Of a DNA stretch of 64,000 nt, positions 35,148 to 44,909 are shown one piece after another (the first letter of the stretch is position 1; each line of letters begins with the position of its first letter). The stretch lies in NCBI GenBank assembly GCA_963778025.1, contig CAVZTA010000012.1:124001-188000 (forward strand), in the 5' to 3' direction. The position numbers and the translations under genes were made by a program. The notes beneath the pieces were generated by a model. That model did no database searches and was not told the origin of the DNA. It saw only the letters and a list, made by a program, of their open reading frames with translations. The stretch is from CAVZTA01 sp963778025 (GTDB lineage Bacteria; Chloroflexota; Limnocylindria; Limnocylindrales; CSP1-4).

Positions 35148-35789
35148 ATGAAGCGTCCCATCGGGGTCACGCTGCTCGCGTTGGGAGCGGCTGTCGTCGG
35201 GTTCTACCAGATCTGGCTGGCGCTGCTGTTCGCCGGCGTCCTGGATTTCGGGATCATCGGCAAGAACGTGTCGTTCCCCGAGCCCCAATGGGGCGCGGCT
35301 CTGTGGTCGACGCTCCTCGCCGCGATCTGGCTGTGGGTCGCTGAGGGCTTCTTCAGCGTCCGTGCGTACGCCTGGAGCTTCGGCCGGATCATCAGCCTGT
35401 TCACGATCGTGTGGGGCTTCTTCTCGGTGCTGTTCGGCTCGTCGGTCGAGGCCGAGACGGTGCCCTGGCTGCTCGCCGGTGCGGTCTACCTGTACCTGAG
35501 CTCCCCGGGCGTCGAGCAGCGCTTCATCGCATCCGAGTGGGAGCATCTCAGCCCCGACGAGCAGGCCGCGTACTCGCAGGCGGCCGCCGCGAAGGCGCAG
35601 GCGGCCGGGGCGGTCGTGGCGGCGGCGGGTCCGGCCCCGTCCGTGGCGACGGGTGCCGCCGTGCCGGTCGCCGCCGCACCCGCCGTGGCCGAGGTACCCG
35701 CCGTGGTCGATGCACCGGCGCCGGCGCCGACCGACGCGCCGGCGACGGCCGCTCCGGCGGTCGGCGACCCGCCCGCGCCCACCGCCTGA
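35148..35789 (+). CDS. Four-helix membrane protein with Ala/Pro-rich tail, unknown
   Basis: ATG 35148 follows CGGAGGGATGGTCGG. The first 120 residues contain about four transmembrane helices (GVTLLALGAAVVGFYQIWLA, WSTLLAAIWLWVAEGFFSV, IISLFTIVWGFFSVLFGSSV, LAGAVYLYLSS). The last 90 residues are almost only Ala, Pro, Val and Thr, a flexible tail on the cytosolic or outer side. I recognise no named family. It stands alone between fabG and rfbC, with strong hairpins in its leader. The repetitive tail is a compositional oddity. Confidence 0.7.
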   Translation: MKRPIGVTLLALGAAVVGFYQIWLALLFAGVLDFGIIGKNVSFPEPQWGAALWSTLLAAIWLWVAEGFFSVRAYAWSFGRIISLFTIVWGFFSVLFGSSVEAETVPWLLAGAVYLYLSSPGVEQRFIASEWEHLSPDEQAAYSQAAAAKAQAAGAVVAAAGPAPSVATGAAVPVAAAPAVAEVPAVVDAPAPAPTDAPATAAPAVGDPPAPTA

Positions 35790-35913
35790 CGCCCCGCGCG
35801 CCCCGGTCGCGTCGTCGACCACGAGCGTCGGCGACCGACCGACGGCCTCCGGACGTGGCACGATCGATGCCCATGCATCGAGTCGCATCACTCGCCGGGA
35901 TGGCCGCCCGCCG

Positions 35914-36489
35914 ATGAAGGTCGAGGTCCGCGAGCTCGCGATCCCCGACGTGAAGCTCGTCACCCCCGAGCTGTTCGAGGACGACCGCGGCTTCTTCGTC
36001 GAGCTCTTCCGGCGGGACGTCCACGAGGCGGCCGGCCTGCCGACGAGCTATCCGCAGGTCAACCTCAGCCGCTCGCGGCAGGGCGTCGTCCGAGGGCTCC
36101 ACTTCCAGTGGGACCCGCCGATGGGCAAGCTCATGCGGGTCGCGTATGGCCGCGCATTCATCGTGGCCGTCGACATCCGGCCCGGCAGCCCGACGCTCGG
36201 CCGGTGGGTCGGTGAGATCCTCGATGACGGCCGACCCACCGCGATGTGGGCGCCCGCCGGCTTTGCCCGTGGCTTCGCCGCGCTCGCGGAGCGGACGGAT
36301 GTCGAGTACCTGTGCACCGGGACGTACAACGGCGCCGCGGAATCGGGTCTCCGGTTCGACGACCCGCGGATCGGTGTCGCCTGGCCCGTCGACGAACCGG
36401 TCGTGAGCGCGAAGGATCGGACGGCGCAGACGCTCGACGAGTGGCTGGCTCGGCCCGAGGCACAGCACTTCGCCTACGGCACCCGATAA
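35914..36489 (+). CDS. rfbC: dTDP-4-dehydrorhamnose 3,5-epimerase family
   Basis: A cupin-fold epimerase in dTDP-L-rhamnose synthesis. ELFEDDRGFFVELFRRDV, VNLSRSRQGVVRGLHFQWDP (active His H63), DIRPGSPTLGRWVGEIL and APAGFARGFAAL match RfbC. The YLCTGTYNGAAE segment carries the catalytic-acid Tyr region. At 191 residues it is normal. No rfbA, rfbB or rfbD lies here, so the rhamnose genes are elsewhere or this copy acts on another sugar. The start is chosen at MKVEVREL; an upstream short ATG is out of frame. Confidence 0.85.
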   Translation: MKVEVRELAIPDVKLVTPELFEDDRGFFVELFRRDVHEAAGLPTSYPQVNLSRSRQGVVRGLHFQWDPPMGKLMRVAYGRAFIVAVDIRPGSPTLGRWVGEILDDGRPTAMWAPAGFARGFAALAERTDVEYLCTGTYNGAAESGLRFDDPRIGVAWPVDEPVVSAKDRTAQTLDEWLARPEAQHFAYGTR

Positions 36490-36513
36490 CGGACGGCCCC
36501 GACGGGCGCGGTG

Positions 36514-36519
36514 TAGGCT
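36514..36519 (+). promoter_or_regulatory. -10 hexamer TAGGCT, leaderless start at 36528
   Basis: TAGGCT ends eight bases before the ATG of the metallo-beta-lactamase/rhodanese gene. No ribosome-binding site fits in the gap. Confidence 0.5.
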
Positions 36520-36527
36520 CGCCGGCG

Positions 36528-38001
36528 ATGCTCCTCGACCAGACCGTCGTGCCGGGGCTCGGCCACCTGTCCACGTTCATCGCGGATGAGTCGAGCGGCG
36601 TGGGGGCCGTCATCGACCCGCGACGCGACGTCGACGTCTACCTCGACCAGGCGCGCGCCGCCGATATCCGGATCACGACCGTGGTCGAGACGCATCTCCA
36701 CAACGACTACGTCTCCGGCGCGCGGGAGCTGGCGTCGTTGACGGGTGCGACACACGTGATCGGCGCCGGGGCGGAGCTCCGCTACGAGCACCGCCCGTTG
36801 CAGGACGGCGAGACGTTCGACGTCGGGTACCTGCGCTTCCAGGCACTGCACACGCCCGGACATACCCCGGAGCACATGAGCTACGCGGTCGTGGACGCGT
36901 CCCGCGCCGGCGAGCCGCTCCTCGTGTTCACCGGCGGCTCGCTGCTCGTGGGTGCGGTCGGCCGGACCGACCTCCTGGGCGAAGCGAACGCCGTGGCGTA
37001 CGCGCACGACATGCACCGCTCCCTGAAGGACGTGCTGCTCCCGTATGCGGACTTCGTATCGGTCTTCCCGACCCACGGCGCGGGCTCGCTGTGCTCGACG
37101 GGGATCGCCTCGACACCGTGGAGCACCATCGGCTACGAGAAGCGCCACAACCCGATGGTCCGCCCGATCGTCGAGGGACGCGACATCGAGACCTTCGTCC
37201 AGGCCCTGCTGGGTCGGCAGCCGGCGGTACCCACCTATTTCGCGCGGATGCGACCGATGAACCAGAACGGCCCGGCGCCCATCGGCGCACGCGTCCCGGA
37301 TCCGCGGCCGATGGACTTCGAGGAAGCGCGCGCTGCCGTGACCGACGGCGCGCAGCTCGTCGACCTGCGCTCACCGGCCGCGTTCGCCGTCCAGCACGCG
37401 CCCGGCGCGCTGTCGATCCCGGCGGGGTCATCGTTCGGGACGTGGCTCGGCTGGCTGGTCGAACCGGATCGGCCGCTGGTGCTCATCCTCGAGGACCCGG
37501 TGCAGTGGGACGATGCCGTGCGGCAGGCGCTGCGGATCGGGCACGAGACCGTCGCCGGCCACCTGCGTGGCGGGTTCCCCGCCTGGACCGCCGCGGGCGG
37601 CGAGATCGAGGCGCAGGGCCGTCTGACCGTCCGCCAGCTCGCCGACGCCGTCGCCGCCGGCGGCGCGGCGGCGCCCCTCGTCATCGACGTGCGGCAGCTC
37701 ACCGAGTACGCGTCGGGCCACGTGCCCGGCGCGGTGCACCTCGCCGCGGGGGACCTGCCGCAGCGTCTCGCGGATCTGCCCCGGGATCGGCCGATCGCGA
37801 TGGTCTGCGCATCGGGCTATCGCTCGTCGGTGGCCGCGTCGCTCGTGCGCGGCGCCGGCTTCAAGGACGTCTCCTGGGTCGCCGAAGGGCGTGCCGGCCT
37901 GGAAGGCCGCCGGGCTGCCCGTGGAGCGGGGCGAGGGTCGGGAGGCCCGGGACCCGGCCGCCTCGACGGCCGGCGCGACGGAGCACGGCCACCCGCACTG
38001 A
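36528..38001 (+). CDS. Metallo-beta-lactamase/rhodanese fusion, persulfide-dioxygenase-like
   Basis: The N-terminal domain has the metal motif ETHLHNDYVSGARELA and HTPGHTPEHMSYAV, as in ETHE1-type persulfide dioxygenases, which oxidise glutathione persulfide. Two rhodanese domains follow. The first (near 265-370) lacks an active-site Cys (VLILEDPVQWDDAVR). The second keeps it in IAMVCASGYRSSVAASL. Near 37888 the frame changes: GVPAWKAAGLPVERGEGRE is one base over and ends at TGA 37999-38001, which I take as the true end. The uncorrected frame runs to 38051. Substrate is inferred. Confidence 0.85.
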
Positions 38002-38111
38002 TCGAGCTCCGATCAGCGTCGATCTCCCGCGCGGGGGGTACCAACGGCTAGCGGTCGGCACGCGGGCGCTCTGGGACCATGCACGTCGTGCGCGCGACCT
38101 CGGACGGTGGC

Positions 38112-40040
38112 ATGACGATGTCGACCGTCCCGGATCCGGCGACGGCGGCCGTGCGGCCGGGTGACCGGGTCCTCCTGAATCCGCGGCTGCTCGCGGCCAT
38201 GCTGGTCGCGGGTGTCACGCTGGGTGCGACCGCGCTCTGGCTGTGGATCGCAGGTGATGGCCCCGCTGTCGCCCGTCAGCACGGATTCCTGCTCAGCGTG
38301 CCGCTCGCGATCGCCGCGATCGTGTTCGTCACCACGGCGCTCGTGGGCCGCGTGCGCTCGGAGGAGGTGCGTCGCGCCTCGCACCTGGGCGTGCTCCAGG
38401 CGGCCGCGAAGCGGATGAGCGCCGCGCTCAGCGTGAGTGCCGTCGGTCGCGCGATCGTCGAGGAGACCGGCCGGATCATCTCCTACCACAACGCCCGGGT
38501 GTACCTCCTCGAGGGCGGCGAGGACCTCGTGCCCATCGCGTTCGAGGGCCGCGTCGGCGCCTACGAGCGGGTCGACCTCGAGCTCCTCCGGACACGCGTG
38601 GGGGAGGGGTTCACGGGTTGGGTCGCGAAGCACGGCGTCCCGCTGCTCATCGGCGACGCGAACATCGACCCTCGTGGCGCGACCATCCCGGGCACGGACG
38701 ACGTCGACGAATCGATGCTCGTCGTCCCGATGATCCACGACGAGACGCTGGTCGGCGTCATCACCCTCTCGAAGCTCGGCCTTCGCCGGTTCGACGAGGA
38801 CGACCTTCGGCTCCTCACGATCCTCGCCGACCAGGCCGCGACCGCCCTCGAGTCGTCGCGTCATCTCGCGCGCGCTCGCCAGCTCGCTGCGGAGCTGCGC
38901 CGGCTGCTCGACATGAGCGGCGCGCTGGCCCAGTCGCTCGACCCCCGCCAGGTCGCGAACCTCATCGCCGAGCACATCGGCAAGGCGATGGAGGTCGATG
39001 AGACCGCGATCAGCTACTGGGATCGCGCAGCGGATGGCCTCATCACGCTGGGTTACCACCCGACCACCGATGAAATGGAGCTCCAGCCGTTCTTCGCGCT
39101 CGAGGGCTTCCCGCTGACGCGTCGCGTGCTCGAGGAACAGACCGTCGCGGTCGTGGACCACGACGACCCCGACGCCGACAAGGCCGAGCTCGAGCTGTTG
39201 CGCAACAACGGGCTCGCCAGCTCGACGATGCTCCCGCTCGTCGCGAAGGGTCAGGCGATCGGCCTCGTCGAGCTGCTGTCGCGGGGCCGGCCGGTCAGCG
39301 ACCCCCAACGGCTCGCGCTCGCCCGGACGATGGCCAACGAGGCGGCGATGGCGCTCGAGAACGCGCGGCTCTACGAGGAGACCCGCAAGCTCGCGGACCA
39401 CGATCAGCTGACGGGGTTCTACAACCACCGCTACCTGCACGAGCGGCTGGGCGAGGAGGTCGTCCGGGCGCAGCGCACGAAGCGGCCGCTGGCCGTGCTG
39501 ATGCTCGACCTCGACGACTTCAAGCTCGTCAACGACACGTTCGGCCACCTGTTCGGCGACCGGGTGCTGGTGCACGTCGCGGGCATCATCCGGGAGGTGC
39601 TGCGCGGGTCGGATGTCGCGGCGCGCTACGGCGGCGACGAGTTCGCGATCGTGCTGCCGGAGACGGACGCCGCGGCCGCCATCCACGTGGCGGAGCGGAT
39701 CCTGGATGCGTTGCGCGCGGCGCCCTTCCAGGCCGAGGGACGCCTGCCGGTGCCGGTCCTGGCATCCATCGGCATCGCGACGCACCCGGTCGACGGACGC
39801 ACCGGCACCGACCTCATCGCGGCCGCCGACCGCGCGCTGTACGCCTCCAAGGACCTCGGCGGCGGCAGCGTGACGGATCACGCACCGGCGCCGCCGGCGG
39901 CCGCGGGGTCGGAGCGACACCGGCCACTGACAGCCGTCGCCACCGTCCCGGCGCTTCACGCGGTGCCGGCGCCGGGCGGTCGGCTGCGCGGCATCCGGCG
40001 ACGCGTGGAGGGCGGTCGAGGAGGGTCCGGGGCGGCCTGA
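38112..40040 (+). CDS. GAF-GAF-GGDEF diguanylate cyclase
   Basis: Two N-terminal transmembrane helices (LLAAMLVAGVTLGATALWLW and LLSVPLAIAAIVFVTTALVG) are followed by two GAF-like sensory domains (VLQAAAKRMSAALSVSAVGR; LLDMSGALAQSLDPRQVANL). A GGDEF domain comes next, with DHDQLTGFYNHRYLHERL and RYGGDEFAIVLPET. The intact GGDEF motif predicts c-di-GMP synthesis; I see no clear RxxD inhibitory site. ATG 38112 is chosen, though 38079 is possible. The tail after ADRALYASKDLGGG is disordered. It is followed by a second GGDEF gene. Confidence 0.88.
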   Translation: MTMSTVPDPATAAVRPGDRVLLNPRLLAAMLVAGVTLGATALWLWIAGDGPAVARQHGFLLSVPLAIAAIVFVTTALVGRVRSEEVRRASHLGVLQAAAKRMSAALSVSAVGRAIVEETGRIISYHNARVYLLEGGEDLVPIAFEGRVGAYERVDLELLRTRVGEGFTGWVAKHGVPLLIGDANIDPRGATIPGTDDVDESMLVVPMIHDETLVGVITLSKLGLRRFDEDDLRLLTILADQAATALESSRHLARARQLAAELRRLLDMSGALAQSLDPRQVANLIAEHIGKAMEVDETAISYWDRAADGLITLGYHPTTDEMELQPFFALEGFPLTRRVLEEQTVAVVDHDDPDADKAELELLRNNGLASSTMLPLVAKGQAIGLVELLSRGRPVSDPQRLALARTMANEAAMALENARLYEETRKLADHDQLTGFYNHRYLHERLGEEVVRAQRTKRPLAVLMLDLDDFKLVNDTFGHLFGDRVLVHVAGIIREVLRGSDVAARYGGDEFAIVLPETDAAAAIHVAERILDALRAAPFQAEGRLPVPVLASIGIATHPVDGRTGTDLIAAADRALYASKDLGGGSVTDHAPAPPAAAGSERHRPLTAVATVPALHAVPAPGGRLRGIRRRVEGGRGGSGAA

Positions 40041-40065
40041 GGCCGTACGGAAGTACCACCGCGGC

Positions 40066-40080
40066 TACCACCCGGGGGTA
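40066..40080. promoter_or_regulatory. Near-palindrome TACCACCCGGGGGTA before the second GGDEF gene
   Basis: The two arms TACC and GGTA are symmetric around CCCGGG with one mismatch. It lies 24 bases upstream of ATG 40105, in a position that suits a regulator site. Confidence 0.35.
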
Positions 40081-40104
40081 CGGGGTCTGCGGCTTGCGGC
40101 ACCG

Positions 40105-41529
40105 ATGGCCGACACGCCATCCTTCGTTCCCGAGGTGCCGACCCCGACGTCGATCCAGGCCGCTCAGGGACCCCGCGAGGCGGGGCCGCCCGACCGACGG
40201 CTTCACCTCAGCGGTCGGCTGTTCGTCGGGAGCTTCGCGGTGCTGGCGCTGGTGACGCTGCTGGCGTTCCTCTCGTCGCCGTCGCTCCTCGACGCGATCG
40301 TCGCGTTGCTCGTGGCGTCGCTGGGCATCGCCGCGCTGGTCGAGCGGCGCGCGGTCGCAGCCCTGGAGGCGCGTCGGCACGCCGAGTCCCAGAGCTTCAC
40401 GAGGATCCTCAGCGGCCTGTCGCGGTCGGTCTCGCCCGACGCGATCGTCGCGGCCATCGTCGAGGAGCTGGGTGCCGGCACCGACGCGGACCACGTCGTC
40501 GTCGTGCGACGGCGGCCGGAGCTCCGGTCACTCGAGGCGACGCTCCATGCCACGCGGCACGAGGTCGCGGCGTCGTCGACGATGCTGCCGCTGTCCGACC
40601 TGGACGATCCGGAGGAGGAGGCGGCGCTCGCTGCCGGGGCCATCGCGCGGCTGCGATCCGGCGGGCCGGCTCCGATCGAGATCGACGACGGCCCGACCGA
40701 GATGACGCTGTGGGACGAGCCGGTCGCCCGATCGTCGCCCGCCGACGTGGTCCCGCTTCCGGTCACCACCTCGATCCGCCACCTGCCGCACGTGACGTCG
40801 ATCCGCGATGGCGCCGGGGCGCGCATCGCGGAACGGATCGCGCTGCGTGTCGGCAGCACCTACGGCTTGAAGCACACGCTGGCGGCGCCGCTGCGCGTCG
40901 AGGGCCGGGTCGAGGGGGCGATCGTCCTCTCGCGACGGATCGCCGGGGTGTGGCCCGCGACCTCCATCCGGCTCCTCGAAGCGGCTGCCGCGGAGACGTC
41001 GGCGGCGCTGACGCGCGTCTACTCGCTGCGTCAGGCCGAGACCCGGGCGTCGACCGACGCACTCACGGGCCTGCCGAACCGCCGCTACTTCGACGAGTAC
41101 GTCGGACTGCTGGCGCAGCGCCGGCGCGCCGAGGACCGCCTGGGGCTGCTGATGATCGACGTCGACCGGTTCAAGGGGCTGAACGACACGTTCGGCCACG
41201 CCATCGGCGACCATGTGCTGCGCGCGGTCGCGGGGGCGATCGCGGGCGCGGTGCGCGAGGACGACGTGCCGACGCGGTTCGGCGGGGAGGAGTTCGCCGT
41301 CCTGCTCCGCAACCCATCCGAGGGCATCGCGGTCGAGGTCGGGGAGCGCGTGCGGCGTGCGGTCGCGGCGCTCGACCTGCGACGGCTCGGGGTGCCGGGT
41401 GTCTCGGTGTCGGTCGGCGTGGCCGTGGCCGCGCGCCCCGGCGCGACGATCGACGGGCTCATCGAGGATGCCGACAACGCCCTGTACCGCGCCAAACGCT
41501 CAGGCCGCGACCGGGTCGTCGCCGCGTAG
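40105..41529 (+). CDS. Membrane GGDEF diguanylate cyclase
   Basis: Two membrane helices near residues 38-75 (LFVGSFAVLALVTLLAFLSS; IVALLVASLGIAALVERRAV) are followed by a GAF-like region. The C-terminal GGDEF domain has STDALTGLPNRRYFDEYVGL, LLMIDVDRFKGLNDTFGHAI and TRFGGEEFAVLLRNPSEG. GGEEF is a functional variant, so the domain can make c-di-GMP. It sits 64 bases after the first GGDEF gene and has a similar general plan but little obvious identity outside the catalytic domain. The signal sensed is unknown. Confidence 0.88.
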   Translation: MADTPSFVPEVPTPTSIQAAQGPREAGPPDRRLHLSGRLFVGSFAVLALVTLLAFLSSPSLLDAIVALLVASLGIAALVERRAVAALEARRHAESQSFTRILSGLSRSVSPDAIVAAIVEELGAGTDADHVVVVRRRPELRSLEATLHATRHEVAASSTMLPLSDLDDPEEEAALAAGAIARLRSGGPAPIEIDDGPTEMTLWDEPVARSSPADVVPLPVTTSIRHLPHVTSIRDGAGARIAERIALRVGSTYGLKHTLAAPLRVEGRVEGAIVLSRRIAGVWPATSIRLLEAAAAETSAALTRVYSLRQAETRASTDALTGLPNRRYFDEYVGLLAQRRRAEDRLGLLMIDVDRFKGLNDTFGHAIGDHVLRAVAGAIAGAVREDDVPTRFGGEEFAVLLRNPSEGIAVEVGERVRRAVAALDLRRLGVPGVSVSVGVAVAARPGATIDGLIEDADNALYRAKRSGRDRVVAA

Positions 41530-41569
41530 CGATCCGTCGCGCGGGGCGACGAGGCGCCGGCCTCCCCGC

Positions 41570-41748
41570 GTGCATCCGATGCACCCTGCGACGAAGCGAC
41601 GGCCGTCGGACGTGCCCCGCCAGCCCTGATCACCTTCTCCGACGCCGGTCTGCGCATCCCATGCGCGACCTGACGAACGTCGGCCCCGCGAAGCCCGGTC
41701 GGACCCCGATCGCGACCCCTGCTTCGTCGCACGACGCACCGGATGCAC
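41570..41748. repeat. 179-bp element with three 28-bp repeats, copy 2
   Basis: Direct repeats at 41570-41597 and 41652-41679 and an inverted one at 41721-41748 match the three in the lysC spacer in order, orientation and overall length. Intact pieces are GTGCATCCGATGC and GCGACGAAGC. The sequence between repeats is not conserved between the two elements. Confidence 0.65.
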
Positions 41749-41892
41749 CTGCCACCTCGCCGCCGGCTACCCGAGGACCATCGCCGTCGTTCGGTGGTGC
41801 CATGCGGTCGTGGGTCGGGTACGAGTGGGGCCTGGAGCCCGATGGTCACGCTCGCGGCCCGGCCGGCCGCGTGCCCGGGGTCCGCGGCGACC

Positions 41893-41898
41893 TACCAT
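41893..41898 (+). promoter_or_regulatory. -10 hexamer TACCAT, leaderless start at 41906
   Basis: TACCAT lies seven bases before the GTG that best starts DNA polymerase X. Confidence 0.45.
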
Positions 41899-41905
41899 CG
41901 GGACC

Positions 41906-43947
41906 GTGCCCCGCCGCGTCGCCCGCACCGATCCGCCGCCCGAGGACGCCGCGCCCATCGAGGCCGCGATCGCCGATGACGCCGTCGACGCCGTGGACGC
42001 GGCGACGCCGACGACGCGGGGGACGACCTCGACCTTGGCGACCCGAACGTCCGTCCGCACGCCGACCGCGACGACGAAGCCGACGAGATCGACGACGGCG
42101 ACCCGACCGACGCGCCCGACCCCAAGGCGCTGACCAACGGCCGCCTCGCCCGCGTCTTCCACGAGATCGGCGACATCCTCGAGCTCAAGGGCGAGATCAA
42201 GTTCAAGACCGTCGCCTACCACCGCGCCGCCGACGCGATCGCCCGGGCGCCGTTCGACGTCGCGGGCGCCTATCGCGCCGCCACCGAGGCGGGCGAGAAG
42301 CCGCCGCCCATCAGCGGTGTCGGCGCCGCGATCAGCGACAAGCTCGTCGAGCTGTCGACGACCGGCCGCCTCGTCTATCACGAACGGCTGCGCGCGGAGA
42401 TCCCGCCCAGCCTCGTGGGCCTGTTGCGGATCCCCGGGCTCGGTCCCAAGACCGTCAAGCTCATCTACGAGCAGCTGGGGGTCGAGACGCTCGACGATCT
42501 GCGGCAGGCCGCCGAGGCGCACACGCTCCAGGGCCTCAAGGGCGTGTCGGCCAGCACCGAGCAGCGGATCCTCGACGGCATCCGGCGCCTCGAATCCCAG
42601 CCGCGCCGGCTCCTCATCTCGCGCGCCCAGGCGCTCGCCGATGACCTCGTCGCGTACCTGCGGTCCTACGAGGGCGTGCACGACGTGCACATCGCGGGCA
42701 GCCTCCGGCGGCGCAAGGAGACCATCGGCGACCTGGACCTGCTCGTCGAGACCGACCGGCCCGATGAGGTCATCGAGCGCTTCGTCGCGCACGGCAGCGT
42801 CGACAAGGTCGTCGGGCGCGGCCACTACAAGGCGGCGGTCACGCTGATCCGCGGGCCGAACGTCGACCTCATGGTCATGCCGCCCGGGCAGGCGGGCAGC
42901 TACCTCGTGCACTTCACGGGCTCGGCCGCGCACAACACGCACCTGCGCGGGATGGCGCGCGACCGCGGCTGGAGCCTGAGCGAGAAAGGCTATGTGCGCC
43001 TGACGCCGGAAGGCGAGCCGATGTCCGGACCGGCCGCCGACCTTCGGACGTTCGCGAGCGAGGAGGAGGTCTACGGCTTCCTCGACCTCCCGCTCATCGA
43101 ACCCGAGCTGCGCGAGGACCACGGCGAGGTGGAGGCGGCCCTCGCCGGCCGCCTGCCGTCGCTCATCACCCGCGCCGACCTGCGCGGTGACCTCCACACG
43201 CACAGCGACTGGTCGGACGGGGTCCACACGATCGAGGTCATGGCCGAGGCCGCCCGTCGCAAGGGCTACCGCTACCAGGTGCTGACGGATCACTCGCAGT
43301 CGCTCGCCATCGCCCGCGGCCTCGACCCGGAACGCGTCGCAGCGGAGCGTGAGGTCATCGCTCGCCTGAACGAACGCTTCGAGGCGGAGCGGGTCGCGGG
43401 CACGCTGCCCAAGGGCGCGGATCCCGGGGGCTTCCGACTGCTCCATGGCTGCGAGCTGGAGATCCGCGCGGACGGCCAGCTCGACTACCCGGACGACCTG
43501 CTGGCGACCTTCGACCTCGTGGTCGCGTCGGTCCACGTCTCGCGGCGCCAGCCCAGTGACGAGCTGACCCGGCGGACGCTCAACGGCATCCACAGCCCGC
43601 ACGTCGATGTCATCGCCCATCCGGCGGGCCGGATGATCCAGACGCGGGACGACCTCGACCTCGACTGGGACCTCGTGTATCGCGAGGCGGCGCGGACCGG
43701 GACGGTGCTCGAGATGAACGGGTCGCCGCACCGCCTCGATCTCGCGGTGGAGCGTGCCCGCCGAGCGGTCGAGTTCGGCTGCCTGCTGTCGATCGACAGC
43801 GACGCCCACAGCACCGCCGAGCTCGAGTACGTCCGCTGGGGCACCGAGCAGGCGCGACGCGCGTGGGTGGAGCCCGCGAACGTGCTCAACACCCGCTCGT
43901 TGGAGGACCTGCTCGCCTGGGTCGCGGCGAAGCCGTCGCGGGTCTGA
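41906..43947 (+). CDS. polX: DNA polymerase X family with PHP domain (frame break near 42000)
   Basis: The catalytic part reads GSLRRRKETIGDLDLLVETD (nucleotidyltransferase acidic pair), after helix-hairpin-helix segments LLRIPGLGPKTVKLIYEQLG and LKGVSASTEQRILDGI. A C-terminal PHP domain has DLHTHSDWSDGVHTIEVMA and ASVHVSRRQPSD. Bacterial PolX fills gaps in base-excision repair and its PHP part is a 3'-5' exonuclease. An acidic N-terminus (PPPEDAAPIEAAIADDAVD) starts at GTG 41906 in one frame and joins GDADDAGDDLDLGDP in another near 42000, again a one-base shift. The N-terminal 8-kDa-like domain is ALTNGRLARVFHEIGDILE. Confidence 0.9.
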
Positions 43948-43952
43948 GCGCG

Positions 43953-44762
43953 ATGGACGTCCGGACCGACGCACGACGTGAGCTCGTGCTGCTCGCGGTC
44001 GTGCTGGTGGCGCTGGCGCGGGCGATCGATGGGCCCGAGGGCGGGCTTCTCGCGCTGGTCGTCACGGCGACGATGGCGGCCGGGACCCGCGGTGCCCTGG
44101 CCCACGGTGAGCCGCGCGGCGTCCCGATCGAGGCGCTCGCGATCCCGGCGGTCCTCGTGGGTGGCGCGACCGGCGCGATCCGCCTGGTGCCCGCGGGCGT
44201 GGCGCTCGTTCCCGCACTGGCGGCACTGGCGTTCGTCCTGAGCTGGGTCCTCCGTCTCGAGGCACGGCTGGCGGCGAGTCCGGCCGGACCGACGGATGAC
44301 GACCGAGCGGCGGTCGCGTGGGCGGCGATGCTCGCGGCGTTCGTCGCGTTCACCGGTGTCGCGGCCATCATCCCGGGCGGTCTGCCGCAGCCCGGCGAGA
44401 GCGTCGCTGCGACGACGGCGCTGCCCGAGGGTGCGCTGCTCGCGCTGGCGGCCGCCGATGCAGTGGTCGCGTTCGTGCTCGGGTATCGGCTGTCGGCGCT
44501 GCGGTTCGGATCGGTGCGCGATGCGGCATGGTCGGCGACGACGTACGCCATCGTCATCGCCATCGCGGCGGGCGCGGCTCGGGCGATCGACCTGCCGCTC
44601 CTCGCCGGACCGGCCGTCCTGACCCTCGTGCTGTACCTGTGGGACCGGCTCCACGGGGCGGCCCCGGGCCGTCGACGCGAGGCCCGATTCCTGTGGGAGA
44701 CGGCGCTCCTGGGCGTGGTCGCGGTCGTGGTGGTGGCCTGGAACCTGGGCCTGCGCGCCTGA
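43953..44762 (+). CDS. Polytopic membrane protein, unknown
   Basis: ATG 43953 is five bases after the polX stop. This 269-residue protein has about seven hydrophobic segments (ELVLLAVVLVALARAID, GLLALVVTATMAAG, ALAIPAVLVGGATGAI, VALVPALAALAFVLSWVL, VAWAAMLAAFVAFTGVAAII, ALLALAAADAVVAFVLGYR, ALLGVVAVVVVAWNLGL). I recognise no transporter motif. Relatives in similar genomes are annotated only as membrane proteins. Proximity to polX suggests cotranscription, nothing more. Confidence 0.65.
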   Translation: MDVRTDARRELVLLAVVLVALARAIDGPEGGLLALVVTATMAAGTRGALAHGEPRGVPIEALAIPAVLVGGATGAIRLVPAGVALVPALAALAFVLSWVLRLEARLAASPAGPTDDDRAAVAWAAMLAAFVAFTGVAAIIPGGLPQPGESVAATTALPEGALLALAAADAVVAFVLGYRLSALRFGSVRDAAWSATTYAIVIAIAAGAARAIDLPLLAGPAVLTLVLYLWDRLHGAAPGRRREARFLWETALLGVVAVVVVAWNLGLRA

Positions 44763-44785
44763 CCCGGCGCGCCGGACGGGGGCGT

Positions 44786-44814
44786 TTGACGCGTTCCGCG
44801 CGCGGTGCTACAAG
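44786..44814 (+). promoter_or_regulatory. Sigma-70-like promoter of the TPR gene
   Basis: TTGACG (44786-44791), a 17-base spacer and TACAAG (44809-44814) form the best conventional promoter in the window. It drives a leader of about 90 bases to GTG 44910. Confidence 0.6.
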
Positions 44815-44909
44815 TGCGTGCCCGCGACCGCCCGGTGGCCTTCGTGCGCGCCCTGCGCGCGCCGCGCCGCCCATCGCGTGGCCCACCGACCGAAAGGACC
44901 GATCGCTCC

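Larger units (their letters stand above)
41530..41905. other. Gene-free spacer before DNA polymerase X
   Basis: This 376-base spacer holds the second 179-bp repeat element (41570-41748). At its right end is the polymerase X -10 TACCAT (41893-41898). No convincing ORF or RNA gene is seen in the remaining 41749-41892. Confidence 0.6.
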
